DNA of 64,000 bases from Aquimarina spinulae (lineage in GTDB: Bacteria; Bacteroidota; Bacteroidia; Flavobacteriales; Flavobacteriaceae), in the NCBI RefSeq assembly GCF_943373825.1, contig NZ_CALSBP010000003.1, positions 1-64,000 on the forward strand. Direction: 5' to 3'. Position 1 is the first letter of the stretch; each line of letters begins with the position of its first letter. Shown in pieces: positions 54,707-63,962 of this stretch. A model generated the notes under the pieces. The model worked only from the letters and a program-made list of their open reading frames with translations, was not told the origin of the DNA and did not search any database. The position numbers and the translations under genes are program-made.

Positions 54707-55114
54707 TTAGTATGCCAAACCTGTGATAGGGCAGAAAGCACCACTGTACAAACTAGCATCTTTATATGCCGTGTTTTTTATACCTCCTTTATTGTTAGGG
54801 TTGTAACCGTTACCGTATACCCTAAAACCAGATGTTTTAGGCTGTGGGATTGCAACATTATATTTTGATGAAATATTTTTATATTTTGGAGTATCAATAT
54901 ACATCGTATAACTTTTTTTAAAAGCTTGCTGTCTTAAATCTACGGTCAAATCTACTTCCTGTAATTGATATTTTTGAGTTTCAACCTCTTTTTTATGCAT
55001 TACCAGTGGAGCGCTTAGTTGTTCCCATTCTATGGCTATGGTTTGTATGGCATCTTCTTGTCCATATGATAAAAAGCTGATGCTTCCGATAAGTAGTACT
55101 AAAAAAACTTTCAT
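54707..55114 (-). CDS. Secreted hypothetical protein
   Basis: A 135-residue protein with a signal peptide (MKVFLVLLIGSISFLSYGQ). The mature part has polar beta-like stretches and a Gly/Asn/Tyr-rich C-terminus (FRVYGNGYNPNNKGGIKN...FCPITGLAY) with one Cys. No family recognised; small secreted proteins of this type are frequent in Flavobacteria. Converges on ferritin. Confidence 0.75.
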   Translation of the reverse strand: MKVFLVLLIGSISFLSYGQEDAIQTIAIEWEQLSAPLVMHKKEVETQKYQLQEVDLTVDLRQQAFKKSYTMYIDTPKYKNISSKYNVAIPQPKTSGFRVYGNGYNPNNKGGIKNTAYKDASLYSGAFCPITGLAY

Positions 55115-55246
55115 AATGGTAAATATATTATCAATTCAGAATAAAACCATCAAAAACTATACTAAAATCTATTTTTTATTTGAAATAAAATTAAAAATTA
55201 GGGGATTTACCCTGTAATTGATGCAGTGAGATATAGTATATTGTAG

Positions 55247-55254
55247 TATTTTTG
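55247..55254 (+). promoter_or_regulatory. -7 element of menB
   Basis: TATTTTTG, an exact TAnnTTTG match, 21 bases before the ATG at 55276. The TTG at 55252 that could open a longer frame is part of this element. Confidence 0.5.
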
Positions 55255-55275
55255 AGGATACAAAAAAACATATTA

Positions 55276-56118
55276 ATGAGTTCAATAGATTGGAAAACTG
55301 TAAAGGAATACAAAGATATTACCTATAAAAAATCGGGAGGTGTTGCAAGAATAGCATTTAACAGACCAAATGTACGTAATGCTTTTAGGCCAAATACAAC
55401 AAGTGAACTTTATGATGCTTTTTATGATGTACAAGAAGATACATCTATAGGTGTGGTTTTGCTTTCTGCAGAAGGACCTTCGACAAAAGACGGAGTATAT
55501 AGTTTTTGTAGTGGAGGAGATCAAAAATCTAGAGGTCACCAGGGATATGTGGGAGATGATGGTAGACACAGGTTAAATATCTTAGAAGTACAAAGGCTTA
55601 TTAGATTTATGCCAAAAGTTGTTATTGCAGTTGTACCAGGATGGGCTGTAGGAGGAGGGCATAGCCTTCATGTAGTTTGTGATCTTACTCTGGCAAGTAA
55701 AGAACATGCTATTTTTAAACAAACCGATGCAGATGTTACAAGTTTTGACGGAGGATATGGTTCTGCTTATTTAGCAAAGATGGTTGGGCAAAAAAAAGCA
55801 CGTGAAATTTTCTTTTTAGGAAGAAATTACTCGGCGCAGGATGCTTATGAAATGGGAATGGTAAATGCAGTGATTCCTCATGACGACCTTGAAAATACGG
55901 CATATGAATGGGCGCAAGAAATACTTGAGAAATCACCAACATCTATCAAAATGTTAAAATTTGCAATGAATCTTACAGATGATGGTATGGTAGGGCAACA
56001 GGTATTTGCTGGAGAAGCAACACGACTAGCATATATGACAGATGAAGCCAAAGAAGGAAGAGATGCGTTTCTTGAAAAAAGAAAACCAGATTTTAAAAAC
56101 ATTAAATGGATGCCTTAG
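55276..56118 (+). CDS. menB: 1,4-dihydroxy-2-naphthoyl-CoA synthase
   Basis: A 280-residue crotonase-fold enzyme from the ATG at 55276 (MSSIDWKTVKEY). MenB signatures are IAFNRPNVRNAFRPNTT, FCSGGDQKSRGHQGYVGDDGRHRLNILEVQRLIRFMPKVVIAVVPGWAVGGGHSLHVVCDLTLAS and FDGGYGSAYLAKMVGQKKAREIFFL. It closes the second ring of menaquinone by cyclising OSB-CoA. It is apart from menF and menD; menC and menE are not visible in this window. Confidence 0.96.
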   Translation: MSSIDWKTVKEYKDITYKKSGGVARIAFNRPNVRNAFRPNTTSELYDAFYDVQEDTSIGVVLLSAEGPSTKDGVYSFCSGGDQKSRGHQGYVGDDGRHRLNILEVQRLIRFMPKVVIAVVPGWAVGGGHSLHVVCDLTLASKEHAIFKQTDADVTSFDGGYGSAYLAKMVGQKKAREIFFLGRNYSAQDAYEMGMVNAVIPHDDLENTAYEWAQEILEKSPTSIKMLKFAMNLTDDGMVGQQVFAGEATRLAYMTDEAKEGRDAFLEKRKPDFKNIKWMP

Positions 56119-56169
56119 TTTTTGTAATTATTAATCTTTCCTAAAATAAGAATTTTACCTTAGCATACA

Positions 56170-56985
56170 ATGGATAAGAAGGAAGAAGAGCTTATATCGA
56201 TGCATTATCAGATGGAAAAAACTGATATCAAACAGCAACGGCTGGAGGATCGACTTATCTCTATTTCTGAAGATTTAAAGAGAAGTAAAAGAAGACGTAA
56301 TTTTTATTTTATATTTATTCTTATTTTGATGTTGTTGCTAACCGCAGGGAGTCTCTACGTGATCCTCGGGAAAAAGGAAAATACTACCAACATTGATTCT
56401 TTAGAAGGAGAAGTGGATGTTCAGCAACTTATATTTGAAAATGATTCTTTACAAAAGGAAGTGAATAAACTTAAAACTGATATTTCTAAGTATCAAAATG
56501 AAGAACTATCAAATAAGGCAAATTCGACAACTTCTCTTTCGGATGGTATTGGAGATGCAAAGAAAGAAGAAGAGGGTGCTAAAGATGGTAAGTCTAAACT
56601 AAAGTTTGAAAGGAAATATTGTTACATAAACAAGGTGTATAAAAGCAATGATGTTGTTTTTATAGAAGCAGATATTATAGAGTATTATCAGGGTAGAAAA
56701 GCAGTTAAAAAAGCTAAAGAATTAGGGAAAGCTGAATATGATTTGGATAAAAATGGAGATACATTGTATTTTTTATATAATAATTATTATATTCATAACC
56801 AGAGTTCTAAGTCTAAAATATTAGAGCTTGACGATAAGGCGAGGGTGAAGATTGAAAATATTAATCAAATTTCTTCCGGTTTTCCATTAAAGGCTTTCCA
56901 GAAAGTAATAACAGACAGACCTGTTTTAATTTTGGAAATTAGTAATGGAATAGTATATAAAATAACCGAACAGAAACTCCCTTAA
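56170..56985 (+). CDS. Single-pass membrane protein with coiled coil, tandem paralogue 1
   Basis: A 271-residue protein. Its N-terminus (EEELISMHYQMEKTDIKQQRLEDRL) forms a cytosolic helix, followed by one transmembrane helix (about 52-74), a coiled coil (VDVQQLIFENDSLQKEVNKLKTDISKYQ), a charged linker and a C-terminal globular region (KLKFERKYCYINKVYKSNDVVFIEADIIEYYQGRKAVKKAKEL). Topology implies the C-terminal part outside the cytosol. The N-terminal region resembles that of the next gene. No function is known. Confidence 0.7.
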   Translation: MDKKEEELISMHYQMEKTDIKQQRLEDRLISISEDLKRSKRRRNFYFIFILILMLLLTAGSLYVILGKKENTTNIDSLEGEVDVQQLIFENDSLQKEVNKLKTDISKYQNEELSNKANSTTSLSDGIGDAKKEEEGAKDGKSKLKFERKYCYINKVYKSNDVVFIEADIIEYYQGRKAVKKAKELGKAEYDLDKNGDTLYFLYNNYYIHNQSSKSKILELDDKARVKIENINQISSGFPLKAFQKVITDRPVLILEISNGIVYKITEQKLP

Positions 56986-57044
56986 GCATTGTTTAAAAAA
57001 TATCTTTAGAATAACTAACTAAACTTTTGAAGCTACCCCCCACA

Positions 57045-57656
57045 ATGAAAGTTATGAAAGATGAGGATCTTCTATCTCTACATTACCAGATAGAAAAAGC
57101 CGAAATTAAACAGAAAAAGCTCGAAGACCTTCTGGATGAAGAGTCGGATAGGCTAAAAAAAAGTAAGAAATCTAATAGACTATTTGGGTCATTCTCACTA
57201 GTTCTATTTCTATTAACTATTTTTCTTGTAGCCAATGCTTTTTATTTTAGCAAACCACCATCAAAAAATGGCAAAGCAGGGATTAGTGAGCTTTCTGTAG
57301 TAAAACGAGAGCTGGCTTCTGCTAAGGAAGAATTAAAAGCATTAAAAAAAGAAAAAATTAACCTTAAAGAAATCAAAAACCTATACCTGTATAGAAGTTT
57401 GATTAAGAAAGATACTGTGTATTCAGTACAGTTAAAAGCATTTAATGCAAAAAACACCCCTGCTATTTCTGAGAAATTTACAAATACACTTATTTATAGT
57501 GATACTTCATTCTATAAAATGAGTTTAGGTATTTTTGAAACCTTGGCCGAAGCTCAGGATTTTAGAAAAACACTAATAGCATCAGGGTTTGATAAGAGAA
57601 TATTTGTAATATCCTATAAAGATGGAAAACGATTAAAAATTGAAGACTTTCAGTAG
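57045..57656 (+). CDS. Single-pass membrane protein with SPOR-like C-terminus, tandem paralogue 2
   Basis: A 203-residue protein from the ATG at 57045 (MKVMKDEDLLSLHYQ); an ATG three codons later is also possible. MKDEDLLSLHYQIEKAEIKQKKLEDLL mirrors its neighbour's EELISMHYQMEKTDIKQQRLEDRL. One transmembrane helix (about 48-70) and a coiled coil follow. The C-terminal part (YSVQLKAF...FYKMSLGIFETLAEAQDFRKTLIASGFDKRIFVISY) has the SPOR-domain pattern, which binds denuded peptidoglycan at division sites. It may be an envelope or division-related protein. Confidence 0.75.
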   Translation: MKVMKDEDLLSLHYQIEKAEIKQKKLEDLLDEESDRLKKSKKSNRLFGSFSLVLFLLTIFLVANAFYFSKPPSKNGKAGISELSVVKRELASAKEELKALKKEKINLKEIKNLYLYRSLIKKDTVYSVQLKAFNAKNTPAISEKFTNTLIYSDTSFYKMSLGIFETLAEAQDFRKTLIASGFDKRIFVISYKDGKRLKIEDFQ

Positions 57657-57660
57657 CTAA

Positions 57661-60075
57661 TTATCTTAATTTAGGGAAATTAACCGGATCTGTTTCATTT
57701 ATAATGGCATACACATTTTCGAAAATATCTTCTATAGAAGGTTTGCTAAAATAGTCTCCATCAGTTCCAAAAGCAGGTCTATGCGGTTGTGCACTTAAAG
57801 TCTGTGGTTTGCTGTCAAGATATTGATACACGTTTTGTTCATCAATCAATTTGTGTAAAATATATCCGGTAGCACCACCTGGTACGTCTTCATCAATAAT
57901 CAATAATCGGTTGGTCTTGGCAACACTTTTAACAATATCATGATTTAAATCAAAAGGAAGTAAAGACTGTACATCGATTATTTCGGCATTAATTCCTACC
58001 GATAGTAATTCTTTTGCAGCTTGTTCAACCAATCGCAATGTAGAGCCATAGGATACCAAGGTGATATCTGTTCCTTCTTTAACTGTTTCAACAATACCAA
58101 TTGGTGTTCTGATTTCGGATAAATTAGTAGGCATCTTTTCTTTTAGACGATATCCATTAAGACATTCTACAACTATGGCAGGTTCGTCACTATCCATTAA
58201 TGTGTTATAAAAACCAGCGGCTTTAGTCATATTTCGAGGTACAAGAATATGAATACCTCTTAGTAAATGAATAAGGCCACCCATTTGAGAACCAGAATGC
58301 CATATTCCTTCTAGTCTATGTCCTCGGGTTCTTATAATTAGAGGGGCCTTTTGTTTTGCAAAAGTTCTATATCGTAGTGTAGCAAGGTCATCACTTAATC
58401 CTTGTATACAATATAAAATATAATCTAAATATTGGATTTCTGCAATGGGTCTAAGCCCTCGCATAGCCATCCCAATTCCTTGTCCTATTATTGTAGCTTC
58501 TCTAATACCGGTATCAGACACTCTGGTTTCTCCAAACTTTTCCTGAAGCCCTTCAAGTCCTTGATTTACATCACCAATTTTACCGCTATCTTCTCCAAAA
58601 ATAAGAGCTTCGGGAATTCTGCTAAACAGCTTTTCGAAGTTATCTCTTAAAATAACTCTACCATCAACTTGTGGTGTATTGGTATCGTATTGAGCTTTTA
58701 CTTCCTCTACATGAATAGCACTAGAGTCATTTTCATTATATAAATGGCTACTATATTTTGGTTGAATACGAGAAATGTAATTATTTATCCATTCCTGAAG
58801 TTTAGATTTTTCTACAAAATTTTCTTTTGTAATGTATTGTAATGTTTTTCTTGTAGCTTCAAGAATATCTCTGCGTATCGGTTCTTCTTTTGAAGTTAAA
58901 ACATTAACCAGAGGAGAAATGAAGTTTTTATTAGCACTTTTATTTTCGACAGATTTAAGAATTTCTAATGCTTCTTTTTGTTCTGATTTAATTTCAGACA
59001 AATAAGCATTCCAGGCTTCTGTTTTTCCTTTTCTTACTTCTTTTTTTGCAGCTTTTTCAAAATCCAGAAGCTCTTCTACTGTTGCAATATTATGTTCAAT
59101 AATCCACTCTTTAAACTTTTTGTTGCAATCATATTCGCGTTCCCAATTTAATCGCTCTTCACTTTTGTATCTTTCGTGAGATCCAGAAGTAGAGTGTCCT
59201 TGTGGTTGTGTTAATTCTTTAACATGAATAATAACAGGAATATGTTTTTCACGTGCTAATTTTTCGGCTTTTTCATAAGCATCCATTAGTGCAGGGTAGT
59301 CCCAACCATTAACTTTTAAGATTTCATAACCTTCGTGATTTTCATCACGTCTAAAGCCTTCTAGAATTAGAGAAATATCTTCTTTGGTTGTTTGATGCTT
59401 TGCATGAACAGAGATACCATATTCATCATCCCAAACACTAACCACCATTGGTACCTGTAGTACACCTCCTGCATTAATAGTTTCCCAAAACAAACCTTCA
59501 CTGGTACTTGCATTACCAATAGTTCCCCATGCTACTTCGTTTCCTTTACTAGAGAAATTAGAATGATTAGTAATGCTTTTTTCGTTACGATATACCTTTG
59601 ATGCCTGAGCAAGACCTAGTAATCTTGGCATTTGGCCAGCGGTAGGAGAAATATCTGCACTCGAGTTCTTTTGTTGCATCAGGTTTTTCCATGTGCCATC
59701 TTCATTAAGACTGTGAGTAGAAAAATGACCTCCCATTTGTCTTCCTGCAGCAAAAGGTTCTTTATTGATATCTGTATGGGCGTATAATCCGGCAAAGAAT
59801 TGTTCTACCGTATATTGATCAATAGCCATCATAAATGTTTGATCTCTGTAGTATCCCGATCTAAAGTCACCATCACGAAAAACTCTGGCCATAGCAAGTT
59901 GTGGTAACTCTTTTCCTCCTCCAAAAATTCCAAACTTAGATTTACCTGTCAATACTTCTCGTCTTCCCAGTAAACTACATTCTCTACTAATCAATGCTAT
60001 TTTGTAGTCTCTAAGTATTTGATCTCTATATTCTTCGAATGAAATATTAGATGAAGTAATGGTTTCAGGCTGCAT
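57661..60075 (-). CDS. Fused 2-oxoacid dehydrogenase E1 (alpha and beta)
   Basis: An 804-residue protein from the ATG at 60075 (MQPETITSSN); a TTG start at 60102 is the end of a -7 element and is rejected. Residues up to about 400 resemble the E1-alpha ThDP domain (FRSGYYRDQTFMM, GRQMGGHFS, AWGTIGNASTSEG); the rest is the E1-beta domain (FGEDSGKIGDVNQGLEGLQEKFG, TRGHRLEGIWHSG, GGATGYILHKL). Fused E1 proteins of this type supply branched-chain or pyruvate dehydrogenase activity in Bacteroidota. The GDG of the ThDP motif is read here as G-N-A, so the Mg-binding Asp appears to be Asn. Confidence 0.9.
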   Translation of the reverse strand: MQPETITSSNISFEEYRDQILRDYKIALISRECSLLGRREVLTGKSKFGIFGGGKELPQLAMARVFRDGDFRSGYYRDQTFMMAIDQYTVEQFFAGLYAHTDINKEPFAAGRQMGGHFSTHSLNEDGTWKNLMQQKNSSADISPTAGQMPRLLGLAQASKVYRNEKSITNHSNFSSKGNEVAWGTIGNASTSEGLFWETINAGGVLQVPMVVSVWDDEYGISVHAKHQTTKEDISLILEGFRRDENHEGYEILKVNGWDYPALMDAYEKAEKLAREKHIPVIIHVKELTQPQGHSTSGSHERYKSEERLNWEREYDCNKKFKEWIIEHNIATVEELLDFEKAAKKEVRKGKTEAWNAYLSEIKSEQKEALEILKSVENKSANKNFISPLVNVLTSKEEPIRRDILEATRKTLQYITKENFVEKSKLQEWINNYISRIQPKYSSHLYNENDSSAIHVEEVKAQYDTNTPQVDGRVILRDNFEKLFSRIPEALIFGEDSGKIGDVNQGLEGLQEKFGETRVSDTGIREATIIGQGIGMAMRGLRPIAEIQYLDYILYCIQGLSDDLATLRYRTFAKQKAPLIIRTRGHRLEGIWHSGSQMGGLIHLLRGIHILVPRNMTKAAGFYNTLMDSDEPAIVVECLNGYRLKEKMPTNLSEIRTPIGIVETVKEGTDITLVSYGSTLRLVEQAAKELLSVGINAEIIDVQSLLPFDLNHDIVKSVAKTNRLLIIDEDVPGGATGYILHKLIDEQNVYQYLDSKPQTLSAQPHRPAFGTDGDYFSKPSIEDIFENVYAIINETDPVNFPKLR

Positions 60076-60099
60076 GTGAACGGTGTTTTTAATGTTTTG

Positions 60100-60130
60100 C
60101 AAATTTAGCTAAAATCCTAGCCATTTGCAA
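60100..60130 (-). promoter_or_regulatory. Consensus promoter of the E1 gene
   Basis: On the minus strand, TTG (60130-60128) is followed after 20 bases by TAAATTTG (60107-60100), an exact match to the Bacteroidota consensus. It puts the transcript start near 60093 and the ATG at 60075 in reach. Confidence 0.75.
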
Positions 60131-60278
60131 GGTCGAAACTCTTAATTTTTTTGAATATAATTCATTAAAACTGTATTTTTATTGATGAATTATAGTTTTT
60201 GGACATTATTTTAAGGATTGGTTAACAAATGTTCAAAATTTTCACATTTATTTTTCAGTATAACTTTTTGTAAGAAGA

Positions 60279-63107
60279 TTAATACCATTCTCTGGTAAAA
60301 AGACCTATTAATGTTTCTGGGCTTAATGTTATGATAAATCGAATTTGCTCTTCGTAATTTGGCTGTGATATTTCCCATCCCTTATTAGACACTACAGGAA
60401 AAAAGACCTCGAAGTAATCTGCTACTAAACTAAGTCTAACTCCTGCATCATAGACAAACTTAGGGGAGATGTTTTTATTCTTTACCAGTCCTACATCTCC
60501 ATATACATAAATCCATTTCCATAAATTGGTATTTGCATTAAGGGTAGTGATCCATTGATTGGCAAAAGGGTATTCGAGTTGTGATTTAAACCCTCCTTCT
60601 GCCAAAATAATCTGCTGGCTTACCAAACCAGTATCTTCACTACGTCCAAGGTAATTATAATCGAATAAATAATCTGTAGGTCTGTCTAGTGCAAAACTAA
60701 AGAAATCACCATCTTTTTCTGTATCATTAAAAAGAAAAGACCCAGCAAATAGACGTAAATTTAATTGTCGATTATTAAGAAACAGTTTCCTGTAATTTAC
60801 AGTAGCTGATAGCTTACTAAAATTTTTTGATATTTGATAATCAACAGTATATCCTAGAAAATCGATAAGGTTAAAATCAGAATATCGATATCTTACATTA
60901 AAAACATTATAATCAGGAGTAACAACAGGGTTTTCTTTATCTCGATCTCTAAAAACATTAATATTTCTAAGGAGAAGCCTCTGTTTTTTATTGGATCTAA
61001 GATCTTCGGGCCTAAAATGAAAACTTATAGATGATGAAAATCGTTTAAATAATAAATCGGGAGCATAACTAAACATACTACCATTTACCCCATATTGTAC
61101 TTTATATAATCCATAATCAGACAGTTGTTGTCTATAGGAGATAGATGCTGATCCCAATAATTTATTGGATTTGAAACCATAAGCAGGGGATAGGTTGTAC
61201 TGAAAATTTCTTTTTATGAAAGTCTTGTTATAAAATTTTGAAGCTAACAAAAAACCATCGTATACATTAAACTCTACTTCGGGAATAAAAAATACTTGAG
61301 TATACCTTGGGTCTTCTATATCCTGTAAAAACCTAAACTGTATAGGTTTGTTAAATATCCATTTTAGATTTCTGTAATTATTACGTCTATTTACTTCTGG
61401 GATGTTCTGATCATAATCCAATACCAGTTTACTAATATCTTCATTGGCAATTTTTACTTTTTTAGTACCGGTAATACCTGTAACCCAGGTTTTAGAAACC
61501 ATATCTTTTTTTCTAAATCCAGATAAAGAAACTGGCATTGTGTTATTGCCATTATTCTTAATTGTAACTTCTATCGAATCTTTTTCTTTTTTTACAGACT
61601 TTATTTTAAAATCAAGTTTTTCATTGGTTTGCACATAATCTTCAAAAAACCATTCTATATCAAGAGGAGCTATATTGATAAGTGCTTTTTTATACTTTTC
61701 AGAATTTGTATATTTTAATACATTTTGAGTGTAAAAATCTTTAATACTCTGATCGACAATGTTATCATCACCCAGGTAATCTTCCAAATATTTAAAACCT
61801 ACACCTGCCTTATATGCATTTGCAATATTTTTATTAAATTTTACTAATTCATCTTGTGGCTGTAATAAAGGCTGATCTAAAAACAATCGAGCCATATTTT
61901 TATAAGCTAAGAAATATTGATCATTAAAGTCCAGATCGGCAACATGAAACCACCGTATACCAATTACTTTACTTAGTTTACCGATAATTTTCATTTCGGG
62001 ATAATACTGTTCTGTATATGCCATCATTAAGTAGATGTGTATCGCATCTTTTATCCAGGCATCGTATCTGGGGTTTATAATAATAGTTCTTTCAAGATAA
62101 TTTTCGGTAATTGTCTTAAGTTGTTTGATTTCAAACTGAAAACCGTCGGGAAAAGGTCTTAATATATCGGGTAATTGATTTAGTCCATATACAGGGTTAC
62201 TTTTGTAATCATTTTCAGAAATTACAATCTTGTCAAAAGGATATGGGCCTAATTTCTTTTGTAAAAATTCAATAATTCTATCGGTTGCTACCGATTTCAT
62301 TTCTGGCATTAAATCATTGTCATCTATATTGCTTATAAACTGAACACCATCAGAAGGGAAACTATAGAAAGAAGATGTTTTTTCTAAGTACAAGTTTGCT
62401 TCATTTCTTTTGTTGCCTTCGAGTTGTATAGTTTTGGTTGTTTCATCCTTTGATAGAATGCTATTTTTTTGTTTTAGATCACTAACTATTTCATAAGCAG
62501 AAGGCAAAGTGAAATGAATTTGATAATCTGCAATAGGAGCATATAGGTCATCTAGGTTTTTATGGCTATAGATATTCCACTTTGTATCATATACGGCTGG
62601 AAGGATATACCAATATTTTAAGCTAAAATTTCCGTTAGGGTGATATCCGTACCTGGTAAATTTGCTGCTTGCAATTTTAATTTGATATTTTAAAAGAAAG
62701 GTTTGATTTTCTCCTGGGTAAATAGGTTTAGAAGATTTTACCCATAATATATCCTGGATTCCATCGTGCCGTCCCCACTGTAGAGGTTGTGATTCTTTAT
62801 CACTGACATTTTGGATTATAGTTCCTCCTCGTTCTTCGTCTTTGGCAAAGTAAAAACGTTTTATGAAATCTTCTGCAAACCTTTTACCAAGGGGAGTGGT
62901 CTTATCAGAGAAGCTATTGGCCCAATCATGAAAGAATATTTGTGTAAGCGTATCTTTTGATAAATTGGTATAAGTAACTTCCTGTTCTATAGTTATTATC
63001 TTTTTTTTGGAGTCTAGATTAGCATTTATAATAATATTATGCTGTGCAGACCCTAAGGTAAGCGCAAAAAAGAAAATTATAAAACTATATATTTTTAAAA
63101 TATTCAA
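60279..63107 (-). CDS. M1-peptidase-like protein fused to a predicted outer-membrane barrel
   Basis: A 942-residue exported protein (signal MNILKIYSFIIFFFALTLGSAQ). The first 520 residues follow an M1-like plan: a beta-sandwich N-domain (IIINANLDSKKKIITIEQEVTYTNLS) and a gluzincin-like region. Its HExxH is absent: the matching helix reads DAIHIYLMMAY, no HE pair exists anywhere in the protein, and the GAMEN-type motif is replaced by YGLNQL. After a small beta-domain (about 520-600), the last 320 residues look like a barrel: alternating hydrophobic strands with Arg, Tyr and Phe, ending RFIITLSPETLIGLFTREWY. A catalytically inactive or altered peptidase that is anchored as a barrel is the best reading. 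Confidence 0.78.
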   Translation of the reverse strand: MNILKIYSFIIFFFALTLGSAQHNIIINANLDSKKKIITIEQEVTYTNLSKDTLTQIFFHDWANSFSDKTTPLGKRFAEDFIKRFYFAKDEERGGTIIQNVSDKESQPLQWGRHDGIQDILWVKSSKPIYPGENQTFLLKYQIKIASSKFTRYGYHPNGNFSLKYWYILPAVYDTKWNIYSHKNLDDLYAPIADYQIHFTLPSAYEIVSDLKQKNSILSKDETTKTIQLEGNKRNEANLYLEKTSSFYSFPSDGVQFISNIDDNDLMPEMKSVATDRIIEFLQKKLGPYPFDKIVISENDYKSNPVYGLNQLPDILRPFPDGFQFEIKQLKTITENYLERTIIINPRYDAWIKDAIHIYLMMAYTEQYYPEMKIIGKLSKVIGIRWFHVADLDFNDQYFLAYKNMARLFLDQPLLQPQDELVKFNKNIANAYKAGVGFKYLEDYLGDDNIVDQSIKDFYTQNVLKYTNSEKYKKALINIAPLDIEWFFEDYVQTNEKLDFKIKSVKKEKDSIEVTIKNNGNNTMPVSLSGFRKKDMVSKTWVTGITGTKKVKIANEDISKLVLDYDQNIPEVNRRNNYRNLKWIFNKPIQFRFLQDIEDPRYTQVFFIPEVEFNVYDGFLLASKFYNKTFIKRNFQYNLSPAYGFKSNKLLGSASISYRQQLSDYGLYKVQYGVNGSMFSYAPDLLFKRFSSSISFHFRPEDLRSNKKQRLLLRNINVFRDRDKENPVVTPDYNVFNVRYRYSDFNLIDFLGYTVDYQISKNFSKLSATVNYRKLFLNNRQLNLRLFAGSFLFNDTEKDGDFFSFALDRPTDYLFDYNYLGRSEDTGLVSQQIILAEGGFKSQLEYPFANQWITTLNANTNLWKWIYVYGDVGLVKNKNISPKFVYDAGVRLSLVADYFEVFFPVVSNKGWEISQPNYEEQIRFIITLSPETLIGLFTREWY

Positions 63108-63272
63108 CTTTTATATGTAATTAAAAGGTGTTTTTTAAGATATAAATCAAAAAGGAATATTGTTACCTGTTTGGTCTTGTCTATTAAAACTTTATTAACT
63201 ATAGGCAGTGCCTTACTATGATACTCTTCAAAATCGATTTTATATTAATAATTGATTTGATAACAAAATGAA

Positions 63273-63962
63273 TTAGAAATTCGGACTTAAATTATACTGA
63301 GTATAAAATTTATCTAAAATATCTAATACTTCACCAGGGGTGTCTACAATATGTATTAGGTCTAAATCCTCGGGACTTATATTTCCGAATTTTTGGAGTA
63401 ATGTGCTTTTTACCCAATCGATTAGTCCGCCCCAAAACTCTGTACTTACCAGTATAATTGGGAATTTTGCTATTTTTTTGGTTTGTATTAATGTTATTGC
63501 TTCGAATAATTCATCCAAAGTTCCGAACCCTCCTGGCATAACTACAAATCCCTGAGAATATTTTACGAACATCACTTTACGTACAAAAAAATAGTCAAAA
63601 TCCAAGCTTTTATCACTGTCGATATATGGATTGTCATGTTGTTCAAAAGGTAAATCTATATTAAGCCCTACAGAGGTTCCTCCTCCCAGATGTGCTCCTT
63701 TATTTCCTGCTTCCATTATACCGGGACCACCGCCAGTAATAACTCCGTAACCCTGATCCACAATTTCTTTGGCAACATCTACAGCTAATTGGTAGTACTT
63801 ATCATCTGTTTTTGTACGAGCAGATCCAAAAATAGATACACAGGGCCCTATTTTACTCATTTTTTCAAACCCATTAACAAATTCTCCCATAATCTTGAAG
63901 ATTGCCCATGAATCATTTGTCTTTATTTCATTCCAGCCTTTATGGTGTTGCTCTTTTCTCAT
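63273..63962 (-). CDS. LOG-family protein (TIGR00730-type Rossmann fold)
   Basis: A 229-residue protein with both family motifs: GGGPGIMEAGNKGAHLGGG and MPGGFGTLDELFEAITLIQT. LOG enzymes cleave ribose-phosphate from cytokinin-like or other nucleoside monophosphates; bacterial members may act on purine monophosphates. It lies 165 bases from the start of the barrel-fused protein on the same strand, so it may be transcribed ahead of it. Start chosen at the ATG of MRKEQHHKGWNEIK. Confidence 0.92.
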   Translation of the reverse strand: MRKEQHHKGWNEIKTNDSWAIFKIMGEFVNGFEKMSKIGPCVSIFGSARTKTDDKYYQLAVDVAKEIVDQGYGVITGGGPGIMEAGNKGAHLGGGTSVGLNIDLPFEQHDNPYIDSDKSLDFDYFFVRKVMFVKYSQGFVVMPGGFGTLDELFEAITLIQTKKIAKFPIILVSTEFWGGLIDWVKSTLLQKFGNISPEDLDLIHIVDTPGEVLDILDKFYTQYNLSPNF

